Shown piece by piece: positions 24,378 to 39,300 of a DNA stretch of 64,000 nt. Location of the stretch: the NCBI RefSeq assembly GCF_910592395.1, contig NC_088311.1, positions 21,121,695 to 21,185,694 on the forward strand, read 5' to 3'. This stretch comes from Lineus longissimus (lineage: Eukaryota > Nemertea > Pilidiophora > Heteronemertea > Lineidae). Made by a program: the position numbers and the translations under genes. The notes under the pieces were generated by a model that had not been told where the DNA came from, made no database searches, and saw only the letters and a list, made by a program, of their open reading frames with translations. Within the stretch, counting starts at the first letter, position 1, and each line of letters begins with the position of its first letter.

Positions 24378-27300
24378 CTGAAGAAAGCAGATATCGATTA
24401 CATATGGAGTGAAAATGGCGGATGTTTTCAATTTGATGTCTTCCATCAAAAAGAAACATCACAATTCTGAAAGTGTTGCTTTGACCTCTTCACAAGTAGA
24501 TTGAACCTCGCGTAGTGCAACAAACTCGAATGCTTCATAAGAACTGAAATGAAAATCCACGAGAAAACTTCAAATACTGTAAGCTGTTCGGTTACAATAA
24601 AAGATATCGGCTTCCCATCTGAAGACAACAACACAGTAGACATTCATCACAATCAGTGAATAAAGGACTGTCTATACGATTTTTGGAAAACAACTGACAT
24701 TAATGCAAAAGTCTAGACATTGAACACACTAAACCTATAGGAGTAAATGTGAAAAAAATTTGTGTAGAAATGAGATGTGTTTCAGCGTTGAACATGTTGG
24801 AAGACTTTTAAAGGCTCAGTACGTCTGTATGGGATATGAAAAGTCCCTGTGATTACAATGGAGATGTGCACATGGCAAATGTACATTCGTCCAATGCCGT
24901 ATCACTTGACCTTGATGAGGGCACTGGGCCATTAAAATCGTCTTCTTGTGTGTTCAATGTCACTCAAAACAATCAACACTTTCTTTCTTTCCAAGCTCAT
25001 CCATGTTTGCAATATTGGACATGAAAAGTACACAGCACCAAAAGTTTGAAACCGCTAATCAGCCAATCCTTAAACACATGCAATTTCGAAGTCAAGTTTT
25101 CTGGTCCATGAGGTGAAAACTACAAAACCCAAAAAGGAGAATATGCAGTTCCTGAGGGTTTTATGATAATACCAAAAGCAAGAGAAAGTCAGGATGTAAG
25201 GTTAATGGCGTTGGCCAACACCCATGGCTGCATGTCGAATGGTGAAAATAATTCTCTGCAATTTTAAGCAAACACAGCACAAATTAACAACAGAAATGTC
25301 CACGAGTGGCATTGGAAGAAGTCTTTCAGATTGTCCTCCCACAGATGACCATCTTGAGGGATATCAGTGGCATACTGGTTAAAGCGCTGGGCTTGTAACT
25401 AGGAGGTCATAGGTTAGCATCTTAGATGGGTCAGCAATGTTTCAACACTGTTCTTGAGCAGGACACTTCAACTTTCCTAGCTATTATGTTTCTCAGAAGA
25501 GCGTATCTCGACCATCCTGACCCCCAAGGTCTTGCAAGGGCAATGTCAGTCTTGGTGGTCCCGATTGGTGGCTTGACTTGCCTAACCCCTTGGCTCAATC
25601 TCTGACAATACACTTCTTTCAATACAACTTCGTGATGAAGACATGTGAGGAGGAACTTCATGCAATGGGTCAGCCTTCCGGATGGAAAGGGGTCTTTGAA
25701 ACTAACAATTGTTATTGTAGCAGTGTCGAGACTGTAGGAGAAGATTTATGATAATGATAATAATATGAGTCTTATATAGCGCAGTATCCAACCATCAACT
25801 GGCCGCTCAAAGCGCTTGGGGATATCATATTATTACCCCGGTCTCCACAGAAATCAATCAGGGGTTTCAAGGAGCAACCCCAGAAGGTGCTCACTTGAAC
25901 TCGACCAGTAGGGGAACTAAGCAGTGACTCGGCTGGGAGTCGAACCCACGACCTCCTGATCATGAGGCCGACTCTCTTCCACCGCGCTACCGCTGCCCTG
26001 ATACTACATGCACAAGGGGATATGGATCTAACCGCTGTTTACACGGAATATGAAACTGCAGCAGGTGGACTCTGTGACTGCAAACACAAACCGCCATTAC
26101 TTAACTTCTAAAACAAGGCGTTTGAAGATACCAGAATCACAGCGATCGATTAACCCCCAATCAACTGACACACACAACCTACGAAAAACACATCACCCAT
26201 TCATGTCCAGGTTATATTAGTGTTTTTGGTAGGTTATATGGGAGCTGTTTCATGGCTCATTATCTGGTTGATTTAGGTATCTTCACATGCCTGTGACCAT
26301 GTCGTATAACAGAAAGTGTGTGGGCAGATAGAATATCCTTCGATCTGTTTGGAATATGCTCTATGGCAAAAAAATTAAAAACCTTTTTGCCCAAAGCATG
26401 AAGTTTTATAAACAAAGGGAAGCTAAAACTGATGAGGCCAGGTGATATAGGTGAGCAAAAACAACTAGAGTTACAACACTAAACACTTCATTAACCTCAT
26501 CTAAAGAGTGAGGGGTTTCACTGTTCAGCAGGTCCGGCCAACCCGGTGGGTGTAGGTGTCCATCTGGATGTTGTTTCCTTGGCTCTCCTTTTTTAGCTCG
26601 GACAGGTCTCCTAGACGCTGCTTGAAAGTCCTGAGAGAAAATTAACAGATATTTCGGTTACGATAAAGCTTTGAAACCATATATCACTTCATGACTTTGT
26701 GAAGCATATCGTTGAAGAAGCAGGTCAACAAAATTGAGAAAAGATTTTAACCGATTACTGGCTTTTCTAGAGACATAGCCATATTTTCACAGAAGATTGG
26801 CTGGTAACAACTACAGTAGAACCTCCCTTAGCGGACACCTCTCTATTAAGGACACTAGTTTTGGTCCCAAATTGATCAGATCCATTCAATTTGACCTCTC
26901 TAATCGGGACATCTCTCTATTAAGGAGAGCACTTGCCACTCTGTAGGGTGTCCTTTATAGAGAAGTTCTACTGTAGTTGATATATTCATACATGTCAACT
27001 ATATTCATTATGCAAGAGTTAGTTTGAAATATAGTTAGTTAGTTTCTAAATTCTAGTTAGTTTGATGCTATTGAAGAAATTGATAGCTTACAAAAATACA
27101 TTAGAATCAGATGTTTGCACTGTATCAGAATTTAAATATCTATCAACTGCAAAACTCTCAATACCAGAACCGGTCAATACTAAGTTAAAGCACTAGCACT
27201 TAAAGCCATCTAAAGGTAGAATAAAAAGAAAGTTAGATTCCGTCTACAATTTGCAGGCGGTACACTGCCTAAACCAAGATCAAGAAACATGCAATGGAAA

Positions 27301-30300
27301 AACTGACCATTTCCAAAGGAGCATTAGGGGTCATTACTATACAATAAGGTTTGCACTCGAACAGGTGGGGAAAATCTCCTCAAACATTCCCATCCCAATA
27401 TCAATGGCACTTCATTTAACTTAAACTAGTTTTTAACATGACTGTCTTACACTCACTCCACTGCGATACTTAATCAAGTGCATGCGTAACCAGATACAAA
27501 ACTCAGAAATTTTCTTCCAACTCTGGAATGAACATATGTCGAACTTGGTACAATCTTGAAATTTAGTTATATCTTCTGCCAATTTAAAGTTCCCGAAGGA
27601 GAATTCTATCATTGTCACAAAATGAGATAGCTAGGTGATATACAATAAGCAATGTGAAGGGCGAATTGACAAGGAGGATACACAGACCATGGGATTGTGA
27701 TGAAATGGCCGTAATCATAATGGTGACATGAGCCGTATTCATAAGGGGACGTTCATTAAGTACGTACGCAACAAGGGGAGAAGGTATTTGTAAATTCAAG
27801 GTTCACTTTGCATACATGTGCGCACAGGCGGGCAGGGTTTTGAAAAGACATTTTGAACATTTCTTTTTGCTGTAACAAGTACATTGACCACATACAAGAT
27901 CACCTGACAAACTTTTTGCGTAAGTATGCAGGTGGTGGTATGGGCTCAAGAGTATGTACTGACGTCAGAACTGTGTGCGTACATACTGAATGAATGGCTC
28001 TAATGTGCAGGAGTATTTGGATAGAATCTCTAATCTCAATTGCTGCTATGTCACAACTTGAAAACATCCACAATATCTTTGAAACAAGATTACAGGCAAA
28101 CCACTCAACCTTTTTTTTTGTTTCACCACAAGTCTTGTTCATTTCCTTTAAGTAGTGGTCATAACATTTGGACATTCCAATTCATTACAAAACTGACCTT
28201 AAAAATATGTTCACCTATTCTGATATTCATCAGAGATTGGCTATGACACAGTTTCTATAAATTTTCCACAGCTTAGCGAAAGAAAGGCAGCACAATATCC
28301 CCACCAAGTAAAATTCAAATCCACAAGAGTTTCATTTTAAATTTAGGTTCCACAAATGGATTCGAAACTGAGAGCACCATGAGTGCTGCATGGATTTAAG
28401 CATTCAATAAACACCACGCATGCAACCCGCAACTGGGCGACTACCCACTACCAGAGACAAGTACGAAAAGCCGAGTTGTGAGACGCCCAGACGTAGACAA
28501 GGTTTGTCAAAATAAAGCATAGTGAAGGTTTTCAAGACGCACATATACAAGCTGGTTCAATCTAACTTGATCAATTCCTAATAGAGTTAGAAAGAACTGC
28601 CAGATGTTCATTGATGTGCAGTGGAATTAGATCAAGTTGGGAGGAACCAAACTTTACACATTGTCACATAGGAACAATTTAGCAGTGAGAGAAATTCATA
28701 TAAGGGCTCTGAAGTTAACTCCTTTTTCAAATTTGGATTTTTGGCATTTTGAAAAAAAATAGAATTTGCTTTGGAGAAGAGATCAAAATCAAATCATTGG
28801 AATAGGAATTGGAATTATATTTCAAAGCTTCACTTATGGAATAGATTTGAGAACAAGGACTGTTAAGATTATTAGGACAGATTAAAACTGAAAAACTTAG
28901 GAAAAAGGAAAGTGAATGCAAAAAAGCCCAAAACGTTGATGTAGGTAGGCCTATTTTGATTGGGAAAGATAAAGAGGAAATCAAGAACCCTATTGTTGAT
29001 ACAACAGGTTTGTCAATGGCTATTTCTACCGATAGTTTTTAAACTATCAGTTTAAGAAGTACAATTTAGTTGTAGTCCACAGAATGCTTACAACAAAGCC
29101 ATGAAGCTGGTGTCACTCAAAGGATTGTGGGATATACAGGGGGTTATATCGTTACTGGTGAAAGGGTCTAACAACTGCAGCTAATACGCCACTCAAAATA
29201 CATCAAGATGAAGAAGAAATAATCTGAAAACAAAACTAAACCAAAAGTTATTCTCCTAATAAGTAAAGCCCAGAACCTTTATATGAATTAAGGATGCCAA
29301 AAATAAGACCACTGCATTAAAGAAAAGAGTTAGACCTTGTCAATGGGTGACTCGCAGAGACGTTCTGTGGACGATATCACATAATACTCTTTCCTGGTCC
29401 GGGCAGACCCTGCTGGAAGGTTGTATAACGCAACATAGGGACCTCGTGGGGGTAATGAACTGCACACACTCGAATAGTCTGGTATCGACGATGTCACACT
29501 ACCCTCAGCAGGCTGGTGCATTAATATCAAGAAAGAGAGTGCTTTATCTAAGTGGTACAAAACCAGTCACCGTTGGGAAGGAATTCATATCCGAGATTGA
29601 AAACTGGCCACCAAAGTTGAGAAACTAGTTCACAACCTTTCGATAACTTAGCATACACTCGTCCTCTGCGTCACTACGCTTCCAGTGAAGAGTCTTAGAA
29701 GTTAGCAGCTCAACTCCAATGGTATAATGGAAATCTGAGAGCAACTGTTAACTTCAAGCTTACTGCATGCAATGTACCAGAAACTAATAGCTAAATTCTT
29801 CCATCGCTGTTAGTTTCCCAGCATCGCAGCACAATCCATGCACATTTGTATCAAAGTGCAGTTATATCTTTTAAAATCAAATCGTTGCAATGAATCTACA
29901 AACAATGCTAGATGTATGTACAGAAATGTGCTTAAAACCATGCTTATAAAGCTAAGGTATCAGTGTTGGAATAAGGTTTGTCACCCCAGGAGGTCTTGCA
30001 CTTAAAACAACGGACACAAATTTGGGCGGAGGGGGGGGGGACTTCAGTTGATTGAGATTAGCTCAAGGATCAAATGAAAAAAAACAAGCGCAAAAAAAAC
30101 TAACTGTTTGAAAAATGCCTCGTCGACTGACTTTTTAAGAGTATAGTACATATGTATTTTCATTTTTTGGTGTCATACTTTGGTGGAAAATGTAGATTAC
30201 CAAGCTAGCGACTGAAATGGATGCAACACATTTGCATTGGGATATGAACCAGTTCTAATCAACGAAAGAATCTGAATATTAACAAAGTTAAGCACAACCA

Positions 30301-33300
30301 TGGTCATCTGGAGACAATTCCCAACAGGAATTGGAGTTAAGAGATTAGAAACCCGAGGTTTCAACACAAAGAACAAAGCAAAGAATTTCCTAATGAAGGT
30401 AAAGAAATGCCAATCAAAAGGACACCGACAACTCCCATAGCTATCACAAGACACCTACAAAATCAGGAGTAGCAGACGACATTGTAAACAAAAATAATTA
30501 GAAAGAGGTAAACAGACAGAGATTCTCAACACCGCTGTTTATAAACGGACATCAATGTCCCACAAATGCAAAAAAAAGTTGGCCAAGGTCAACACAAAAA
30601 GCTAATATTTTCATGGAAGAGAATTTACAGAAAAGAACCCTAAAAAACCTTAACTGTACCAGAGTCAATTGTTTTAGTTGCTCAGTGCATCGGCGAAAGC
30701 AGGGGCAGGGGCAAACCTATCCCAAAACTGACACCGTCTATATAAGCAGACGCTGCATGATATTTAAACGTGTGACTGGAGTCTATCTTACCTCTTCTAA
30801 AGTATGCGGCAGGTGCAACTGATCGGAGCTGCCCGATGCCTGACGGAAGTGTCCTGGTGCATAGCCTGCATCACTCCGGTTCAGACGAGTGTTGTAGCCC
30901 TGGTCCCTGTCCAAGGAGCCGTATCCTAGACAACAGAAAAATGCAATTAATAAAGGGGAAAACAAAAATCTTTAGATTTAAAAAAATTTGAAAGCTGCCA
31001 ACTTTTGAATGGCAATGCATTGACTAGCATCGGTTGGTAGAGTACCTGAATTGTGTTCTGTAATGAAAAACAGAACCATATCAAAAATGCTGTTCGTAAT
31101 CTAATTTGCACAATGTGATCAAAATATGTACGTTGACAAACTAAATTAAGAAGCCCCTCCACCTCTTGCTATGCAAAATCACATGAAAAGGGTAAGCAAG
31201 CGATATAATCTTTGGTTAGTCTTAGCATGGAAGTCATGCACATGATAGCACTAATTTACTGTCAGTTTCATCTGCACTATGGATTCATAAGTACCTTCAG
31301 TTAAGTTAAGCCGTGTGAGAGAGCCTGCAAGAGAAGCATGGATAGCGTTTGACAACTACAAGAAGCATGAGGAGGGTGGCACTTAGGGCGGGAATAAGGC
31401 CCTGGCTGTTAGTAAATCAGTGAACAGCTTATTTCCTTCACTTCTTTGCCGTACGTGATGATGATTAATGAAGCGTTGATTTCACTCTCTTCCTTCCATT
31501 TTCTTGATTCATAGTAATACCGGTACATTTGTATAGATGGTTGCACCGAAATACCGCTCCGCACCGGTGGTTATCCAGATTTCAGACAAATTTGTGTATT
31601 GTGAGATATAGATCCGATGTCAATTTTGTCAATTATGAGATTTGACGTCATTTTGGCAATCACAACCAACATTCTGAGCTATTCTAGTTTGAGGACGGAG
31701 GACTATTTGTAGAACACTCCACTTGACGCTGAACTCAAGAATTAAACTTGTTAAGAAAACTTTCAGAAGGATTTTTTGAGAGTATTGGAGTTCTCAGTTG
31801 CATCAAAAATAATGTGGGTTGAAAGGGATATGAAGCAAAGCCAACATAAGAGGTTCAATGATCAAAATATTTATAAAGGCATTCTATTAGTGCACAAAAG
31901 ATTAGGATAACGGCACGCGATGCACAATTCCAAAGATACATCAAACATGAAGCTCATTTTGAAGATAAAAGCAGATTATTGTAGCACTAAAGCTGTTATC
32001 AAGCTATTATTGGGACAACTCCAACTAATCAACCTGTAACATACCTCCAACATTCATACTTCTGGACTTCCTCAAAGTGAAAGATCGGTCGATGGTCGGG
32101 CAAGCGTCATGGACGTTGGCGATGCGTGACTGATGAATGGTGCGTCCAGAGTAGCGGAACTTGGAGCCAAACTTTGGCAGCAGGTGCTTGAAGCGGACCT
32201 CCGGTTCCTTCTTCCTGCATAAGGAAATAGACAAGACGTGTAGGCTCATTGAGTAATTTACACCAGACCATACAACGCATGGGCAGCCCGAGCTGGCAGC
32301 ACTTTCCTTGTATGGTTGATAATTATACAATTCGTGGTTTAGAAGGTTTCCTTTATTCTAGTGTGGGTTGCAGGGGGAGGGACATAATGACGTTAGGTCA
32401 TGGTACAGAAATATTTCTCAATGAAATATGCTTGTCCTTGACTTCATGAAAGGGTTCACACAAGAAACAACTTTTTACTGGTACTTGGCCTTTTGCCATT
32501 CTTCTTGAAGAAGCCTTACCTAAAGAACGTGTGCTGCTCCACTGCAACTTTCCAGAGTCGCTTGGCCATGATATGGTTGCGACACTTGAAACCGATCGTG
32601 TTCTCGAAATGTTCAAACTCGCCCGGGCGAATCTTGAGGAAGAAGCGATTCTTTTTGTACGAAATTTTGAGTATCTTTGGCCAGGGGAAGCGATTGATTC
32701 GAAGTTTGTCCTTGTAGACGTTGACTCCTGCCCAGCAGATACCAAGCATCAACTCAACATTTTCCGAGTCCTAAAACAAAATGAGCGTTTAATTATCCCT
32801 GGTACTACTGAAAACCAACAAATTTTTGTAATTCACAAAATAACAGTTCTATATTAGCCATCTAAAACCATAACTTCTGTTGCAGTTACAAAGTTGGTAG
32901 CCCTGAAAGTTTATTCACTGTTGCCCATATACCTTGGTTTCAAGTTGTGCTCCTTCTCACCATGTCCGATGACAGTTGGCTGAGAAGTCTGGGTAAGGAT
33001 GTAGGATAGAGTTTCAGGGTACTTGCCAGTGGGGAGACATTAGGTACAAATCTACCCCATGGTTTGAAAGTGGTGGCTGGGAAGTGAGCATGGGAAATGT
33101 CAAGGGGCTGAAGTAAACTTTGAGGCCTGATCACATCCCAAGCACCACTCTGACAGCTTTGAACTAGGGCTCCCTTTCGTTTCTCTAACTTACCCAGACC
33201 TGGTGCAGGTCCACACCGTACATCGCAAGCTTCATGGCATTCTCCAGGAAGTGAATATCGGCCTCTGCAGGCATCTGACCTTTGTGGACTCGGTGAAGGT

Positions 33301-36300
33301 CGGCGATCCTCATGAGCAGTTCTGGCGTTTGATTGGGGACGAACTGATAGTCGCTCATGTAGACGATACCCTCTGCAGTTTCTGGTTCATAGTCACCGAG
33401 TTCTGATTGAACTGTATATGACCCAAGGATGGCACCAGTCAGCATCGAACAGGGCAATCTACAAAGAAAATGCTGATGTCAAGATATGGGGATATTAAGA
33501 TTCTACCAACTGGCTCATGAAATCATCATCCAGAGACTGAGAGTAGAGAAAAGGAATTTCAATTCTATAGGGACCTTTTCGCGTGGATTACCGGTACCAG
33601 TTAACTACAAAGAACTTCCAACTATCCAGTTTTTGCACTTACTTCCCGATGTTGATATCATTTCTAATCTGCTGACACAAGAAGTATCTTGTGATGTCCA
33701 CTTTCATCACTGTCGGCTCAGGAGCGTAGAACTTGACTCGGAACTCAAAATCCCAGTCGGACTCTGGAAAGACAACACAAAGTTGGTAGTCCTGAGAGTT
33801 TATTCACTGTTGACCATATACCTTGGTTTCAAGTTGTGCTCGTTCTCAACATGTCCGCAGTCAGTTGGCTGAGAAGTCTGGGCAAGGATGTAGGATAGAG
33901 TTTCAGGGTACTTGCCAGTGGGAAGACATTAGGTACAAAAACAATGTTGACATGCAAATCTTAAATACTTCTTCTCGCTTACGCACTTTAAAGAAATCAG
34001 CCGCATAGTTTTTGTACGGCGACCACAAAGGATGTGTTAACTTACTTCTGAAGGTCATGTATTCATCATCACCAGCCCTGCATCTTATCACTTTTGTGAT
34101 CAGGCCTAATTAGTTCAATCAAAGGCAAAACCAAAACTGAAGTAACATGAAAGACGGTAGCAACAACACTTCATACATCTGTAGTAACCCATCCATCCAG
34201 CACTCATCATTCTGTTGAGGAAATGCTGCTATTTAGTACATCTGACAAAATTTGGAAGTCTGACTTCTTAGTCGCCTGTTTTCAATTCACATTATCAAGT
34301 GTAGGAAAGACTGTACTCACTTTTCAACTGATGACCTATTTTCTTCTCGGGGTCCAACCAGAACTGAAAATATAACAGACATTCAAGTAAAAGCAGATCA
34401 CAAATCCTATTCTAAAAGCAGCAAGGGGAAAAGGAATTGTCACCAAATAATCTGTCGGCTGACGTCACACGCGGTTTGTGACTGCAGTCATGAAAAGCAT
34501 TGCAGTTATAGAACAAAGACAAGTGCGGTTTTATCTACCTACCCAAATCTTTTCACTGACGTACGTCATACCGAAATAGTCTCGTTCCTCCAGGTTCTGA
34601 TTTTCACAAATGACGTCATGGAGGACCTGGCCGCGTGCGGATTTCTGGAATCGATAACAAATTTGAATTAATCAACAATTACAAAGTAACCAAAATACCC
34701 CTTTTGGAAACTGCACTGGGTTCGAAATTGGTCATTTACATTGAATTCGACCTCTGTAATCAAGACACCTCTCAATGAAGGACAGCATTTGTCAGTTCCG
34801 AGGATATCCCTAATAGAGAGGATCTACTGTAGTTCACTTTTTAAAAGCAGCCACATCACATACCTCAATCTCTATCTCGATAGTCTCTCCATCCAGCATG
34901 AGTACCCTCGCCAGCATCAGTCGTGGGTTCCTGACCTGCGGCCTCGGCGCAGGCTTCTCCTTCTTCTCCTTGGGAGTCTTCTCTCGTTTACTCTGTCGTT
35001 CCATCTTCTCTCGTTCTCGCTGCTCTTTTTTCTCTTCACTGGTCTTCCCCTTTGCTTCTTGAGCAAGGCGAGCCTTTTCCTCTTTTTCCTCCTTAGCTTT
35101 CCTTGCTTTTTCTTCTTTTTCTTCCTTGGCAATTCTGGCCTTTTCTTCTTTCTCTACTTTAGCTATCCTGTATATATGTAAGAAGTTGTCAAAGCAAATG
35201 ACAATTGCAGCAAGGTTACCTGCAGTAACTAGAACTGTCAATTGAGTCTGCAAACAGACTCTGCAGTCTCCAGCCAACCATGAAGCCATAGTGTACACTT
35301 ATATTGCAAAAACCCAATGCGCCTATCCACAATCCAATAGAGGCTTGCTACCGCTGGAGATACAAGTGATGACATACAGCAAGTACTCGCAATTAACGAT
35401 TTCTAAATTTCGGAGGCAAACACAATATCAAGTCAATTGCAAATTGAAAATGAGCAAATTCAACAACAGATTTCACAGTTCATAGTGTTCACATAAACAA
35501 AATTCCAAAAAGGTTTAAGGCTACACCTGGGATAGGATGGGTTTAAGGTTAGGATTGGACGGTTCGAAATCTCAAACGACTCCTCAATCTGTTCCCAATA
35601 AACCATGAGTTCCCACTTCCATGGCATACCTGGCCTTTTCTTCCTTTTCTAGCTTAGCTAACCTCGCTTTTTCATCTTTCTCTGCCTTTTTGGCCTTCTT
35701 GGCTTCCTCTTTGGCCGCTTTGTCCGAAATCGGATGCCAGGATTCTTCCTCTCCAGGTGCTTCTTCCCCTGTGGGTGCTTCTTCCTCTTCACCGTCGAAA
35801 TCGTCAGGAGCTTCTCCTACAACAGCAATTCATCATCATCAGCATCATCATATTACTGAGAGCTTTAATGCATAAATGACCTTGCTGGACGCTGGGCTTG
35901 AAATACCTCGGGCAAAATTCCCGGCACAAAGGAACCCCAGTAAGGTCAGCACTTTGTCGTTCACAGGCCAAGCTCAGGTGAGTGCTGAAATGACGGCAGT
36001 CACACAATACCCGAGAGTGCCTGTGTAGAGACCTATAGTAATGACAGTCTAAGCGCTTTGGTATTGGTCCTGCTTAGTGTATAGTGCTACCATATATCGC
36101 TACCATATATCCACGGCAAAGGCCCATTCCTGGGCCACGATGCCTTTTTTTGATGATGATGATATATATGCAACCGCAATTACTAAAATTATGAAAACCA
36201 CCATTATTATAATTATCATAAACTGACTTACTCTTGACAGGAGAGGATGCTACGATATCACTATTGAAATCCTCAGGGTCGGGGAAATCATCATCATCTT

Positions 36301-39300
36301 CGTGGTGGCGATTGTTAGCTCTGTATCTGGGCGGAGTATGCTCCGAATCGCTCACCGTCTCATCAAATGACGGTTTGTTGTCAGAGTCCTGAGTCTGATC
36401 CTGTAATGAAGGAAGAGAATAGATCATTGGAAGACTTATCCAATCAATGGGACTCATCTGATGCAACTTCTTAAAGGTCTACGTGTTTGCTAAACATTTG
36501 AAATTTGTAATTGAATTTGAAAGTTTCAAATGCTGAAATTTTTGCTGATAAATTTCAACGCTGTCATTGTGTATACTGATACTCATGAGTCATGAACTAT
36601 CAAAGTTATCACCAAGATATCACATAACATGAGTTGACATTACAGGTCGCTTCATAACCACTTTTCCCTTTGTCAATTCTAAGAACACATTAGACTACAA
36701 AATCACTCTTTCTGTGGAACAAGTTGAAAATGCCATAACTTTTTACATTTTGAGGTTGGTCATTGCGAACACTGAAATGTAATGCACGATCTAACAAGAC
36801 AAGATGCAAAACTGTACAAAGGTAAAAAAACCACCACAAGAAAAATTTGAAGAACTGAAATAATGCAACGACACTGCCAACCAGGAAACCTTCACGTGCG
36901 TTTAATTACAAGTTTTTCAAGACCAGCAAAATTTGCAAAAATAATGTCTAAAATAAGAAAGGAGCTGCTTCAGACTGGCAATTCACAACGCTGTAAGAAA
37001 TTGCCGTGAATATTTCCTGGTTAACAGTAAAATATTTATCTATCAAGAACAGCCACATTGCACTGACAACAACAACAAAAACATTACTTATTGGCAAAAA
37101 AATTGACAAATTTCATTTGAGGAAAAGTATCATGAAATGGAAGAAGGTTAATCTGAATATAATACTGATGAAAGCTTACATAACTATAATATTTGTAATT
37201 ATTTTCCCTATTTGTCTGTAATGAAGTGTAAGTTCAACTCATTTCATTATCAAATATCCGATGGAGAACTGAAATTGTAAACTTATGTCTTTTTAAAAAG
37301 AAGTATTTTTAAGGTTAATGGGTACAATTACATCATTTTGATGCTTTGATGCCCCAACCTAAAAAAATTAATTTAACTTCAGGAATATTGTTTCATTTTG
37401 ATTCACATCACAAACAGAGTACGGTACAAAACAGAATCTATGAGGCAACCACGGTAACACAAATACAAAAGCATTCTAAATTTTCTCATCTAGACGTCTG
37501 AATTTCTGGATGGTCTGAGGTTCCCGCATCTAGCAACCATATACTGAATGGATGTTAATAAGAAATTGTAGCAAAATCGTACCAACTGTACAGTGATAAA
37601 AGTATGGACCATGACAGATCTGGTAAGTTTGCCTTTTTTGCCTTTCAATTGAAAAAAGTAATCTTCAGCCATGCCAAGTAGAACCAAGCTACCACCCTAT
37701 CATGCACATGATAAACCACAGATTTCTCCAATCACATAAATAATCGCATTTTACGCTGTTTTCCAGACAGAAAAAAAATGTTAGAAATAAACTGTGTAAA
37801 CACATGCGTGCATAAAAACAGAAAATCCTACCTTGCTCAGAGCTCCCCTCAAAGGTTTAGTACCGGAGTAAAGCAACTTGAACATGACTGTTTTACTCTC
37901 AACACCGTTTTATCACTGCCGGTATGAATTAAAGACGGGGAGGAAATAAGTAATCGGAGCTCACAGGTACACAGGACGGACAGGTTGAAATCACACTGAA
38001 CACATGTTTACAACCGCATGGCTCACAAGAAATTAACAATAATGATTTATGAGGGTTTTGTGGACAGCTAACTCAATATACATGAACCAGGAACTACCTA
38101 GGGTAACTGGGCCGTACATGTATATGACAAATACCCCCACAAGTTAGGCGCGTCAAATATCCCCACGAGTTAGGCAAGTCAGTTTACCTTACAGTACACA
38201 TTTGACAGCTCAGCCAAAAAAACCATCAAATCATCACATAAGTGTTAAGTAGGCTATTTTAAAAGATGTTTCCGTTTCAAAAATGTATGTATCTTTTGTT
38301 TTTTCAGAGATAAGAACTGAGTTGCCCGAGTTATATCAGTTAGCGCGTGGTTCAAGCTCTGGCGTCACTTTTATGAAAAAGATTTTTGTAAAAACCTACA
38401 TGTAAATTTGATAGCTACCTGAGCAGCCATGAATTATCCCCGACCAACACCACACTGCTCAACAAGGACCTGTGTTCCAGTGATGGGTGTGTATAGCAAA
38501 CAAGTTCGCTGATAAATTAAAAGTGTACCTTGACTGCTGAGTCATAAACCCGGACTCATGGAAGCTGAATCAAAGATCCTATAGACGATTTAGTAAATCG
38601 ATCATGACCTCATCGGAGTATAAGTCTCATCTCAGTTCAGTACCACCCAATAGTTGATTTGCTATAATGATTCACGAATACACACATGGATATCCCTATG
38701 ATAAGTTTTCTATTACTAATTCCAACGGACAGCTGTTACGATAAGTACTACATTGGTTATTTATTCATGATTGTATGCATGTGCACATCAGGTTGTCCTC
38801 AAATAAACCTAGCTCATTTTGAATAAAAATTTTACTATGGAAATAGTGTATTCTTACTTTATATCATTGCAAGTCTCCTGAATTCTGGAAGCGCAGATTT
38901 CCATTGTCATCTTAACTAATTAAGAATCATTGCCCTGATTCTGTCCACATTTTAGGGGAATTTGATAATTCATACTACAGAACCTCTCTAAAGATACCCT
39001 CGGGACTGAGAAGTGTTGTCCTTGATATAGAGGTGTGCTGATCAGAGAGGTCAAATTGAATGGAAACAACTAATTTAGGGCCAAAATTGGTGTCCTTAAT
39101 AGCGAGGTTTTCCTTAATAAAGAAATGGCAGCTAGGGGAGGTTCCTCTGTTAGTGTTCTGCAGTGCAAATATGCCAGTGAAATAATGCATAGATGTCCTC
39201 AACACAGAACTTATCGATTGAGACAAGGCGATTGAGATCAATGTGTCCTCTGCAGTATACACACACACACAGGATGAGTACGCAATGTCTGAATAGGCAT

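Noticed and set aside
25920-25997. tRNA gene on the minus strand (CAT-like anticodon region, intact B box)
   Set aside because: The acceptor stem does not pair and SINE body sequence follows, so it is a SINE head.
34741-35181. 146-codon plus-strand ORF rich in Leu/Phe (membrane-like)
   Set aside because: It is the antisense of the EPB41 Lys/Glu repeat exon, whose frame, splice sites and family match are clear.
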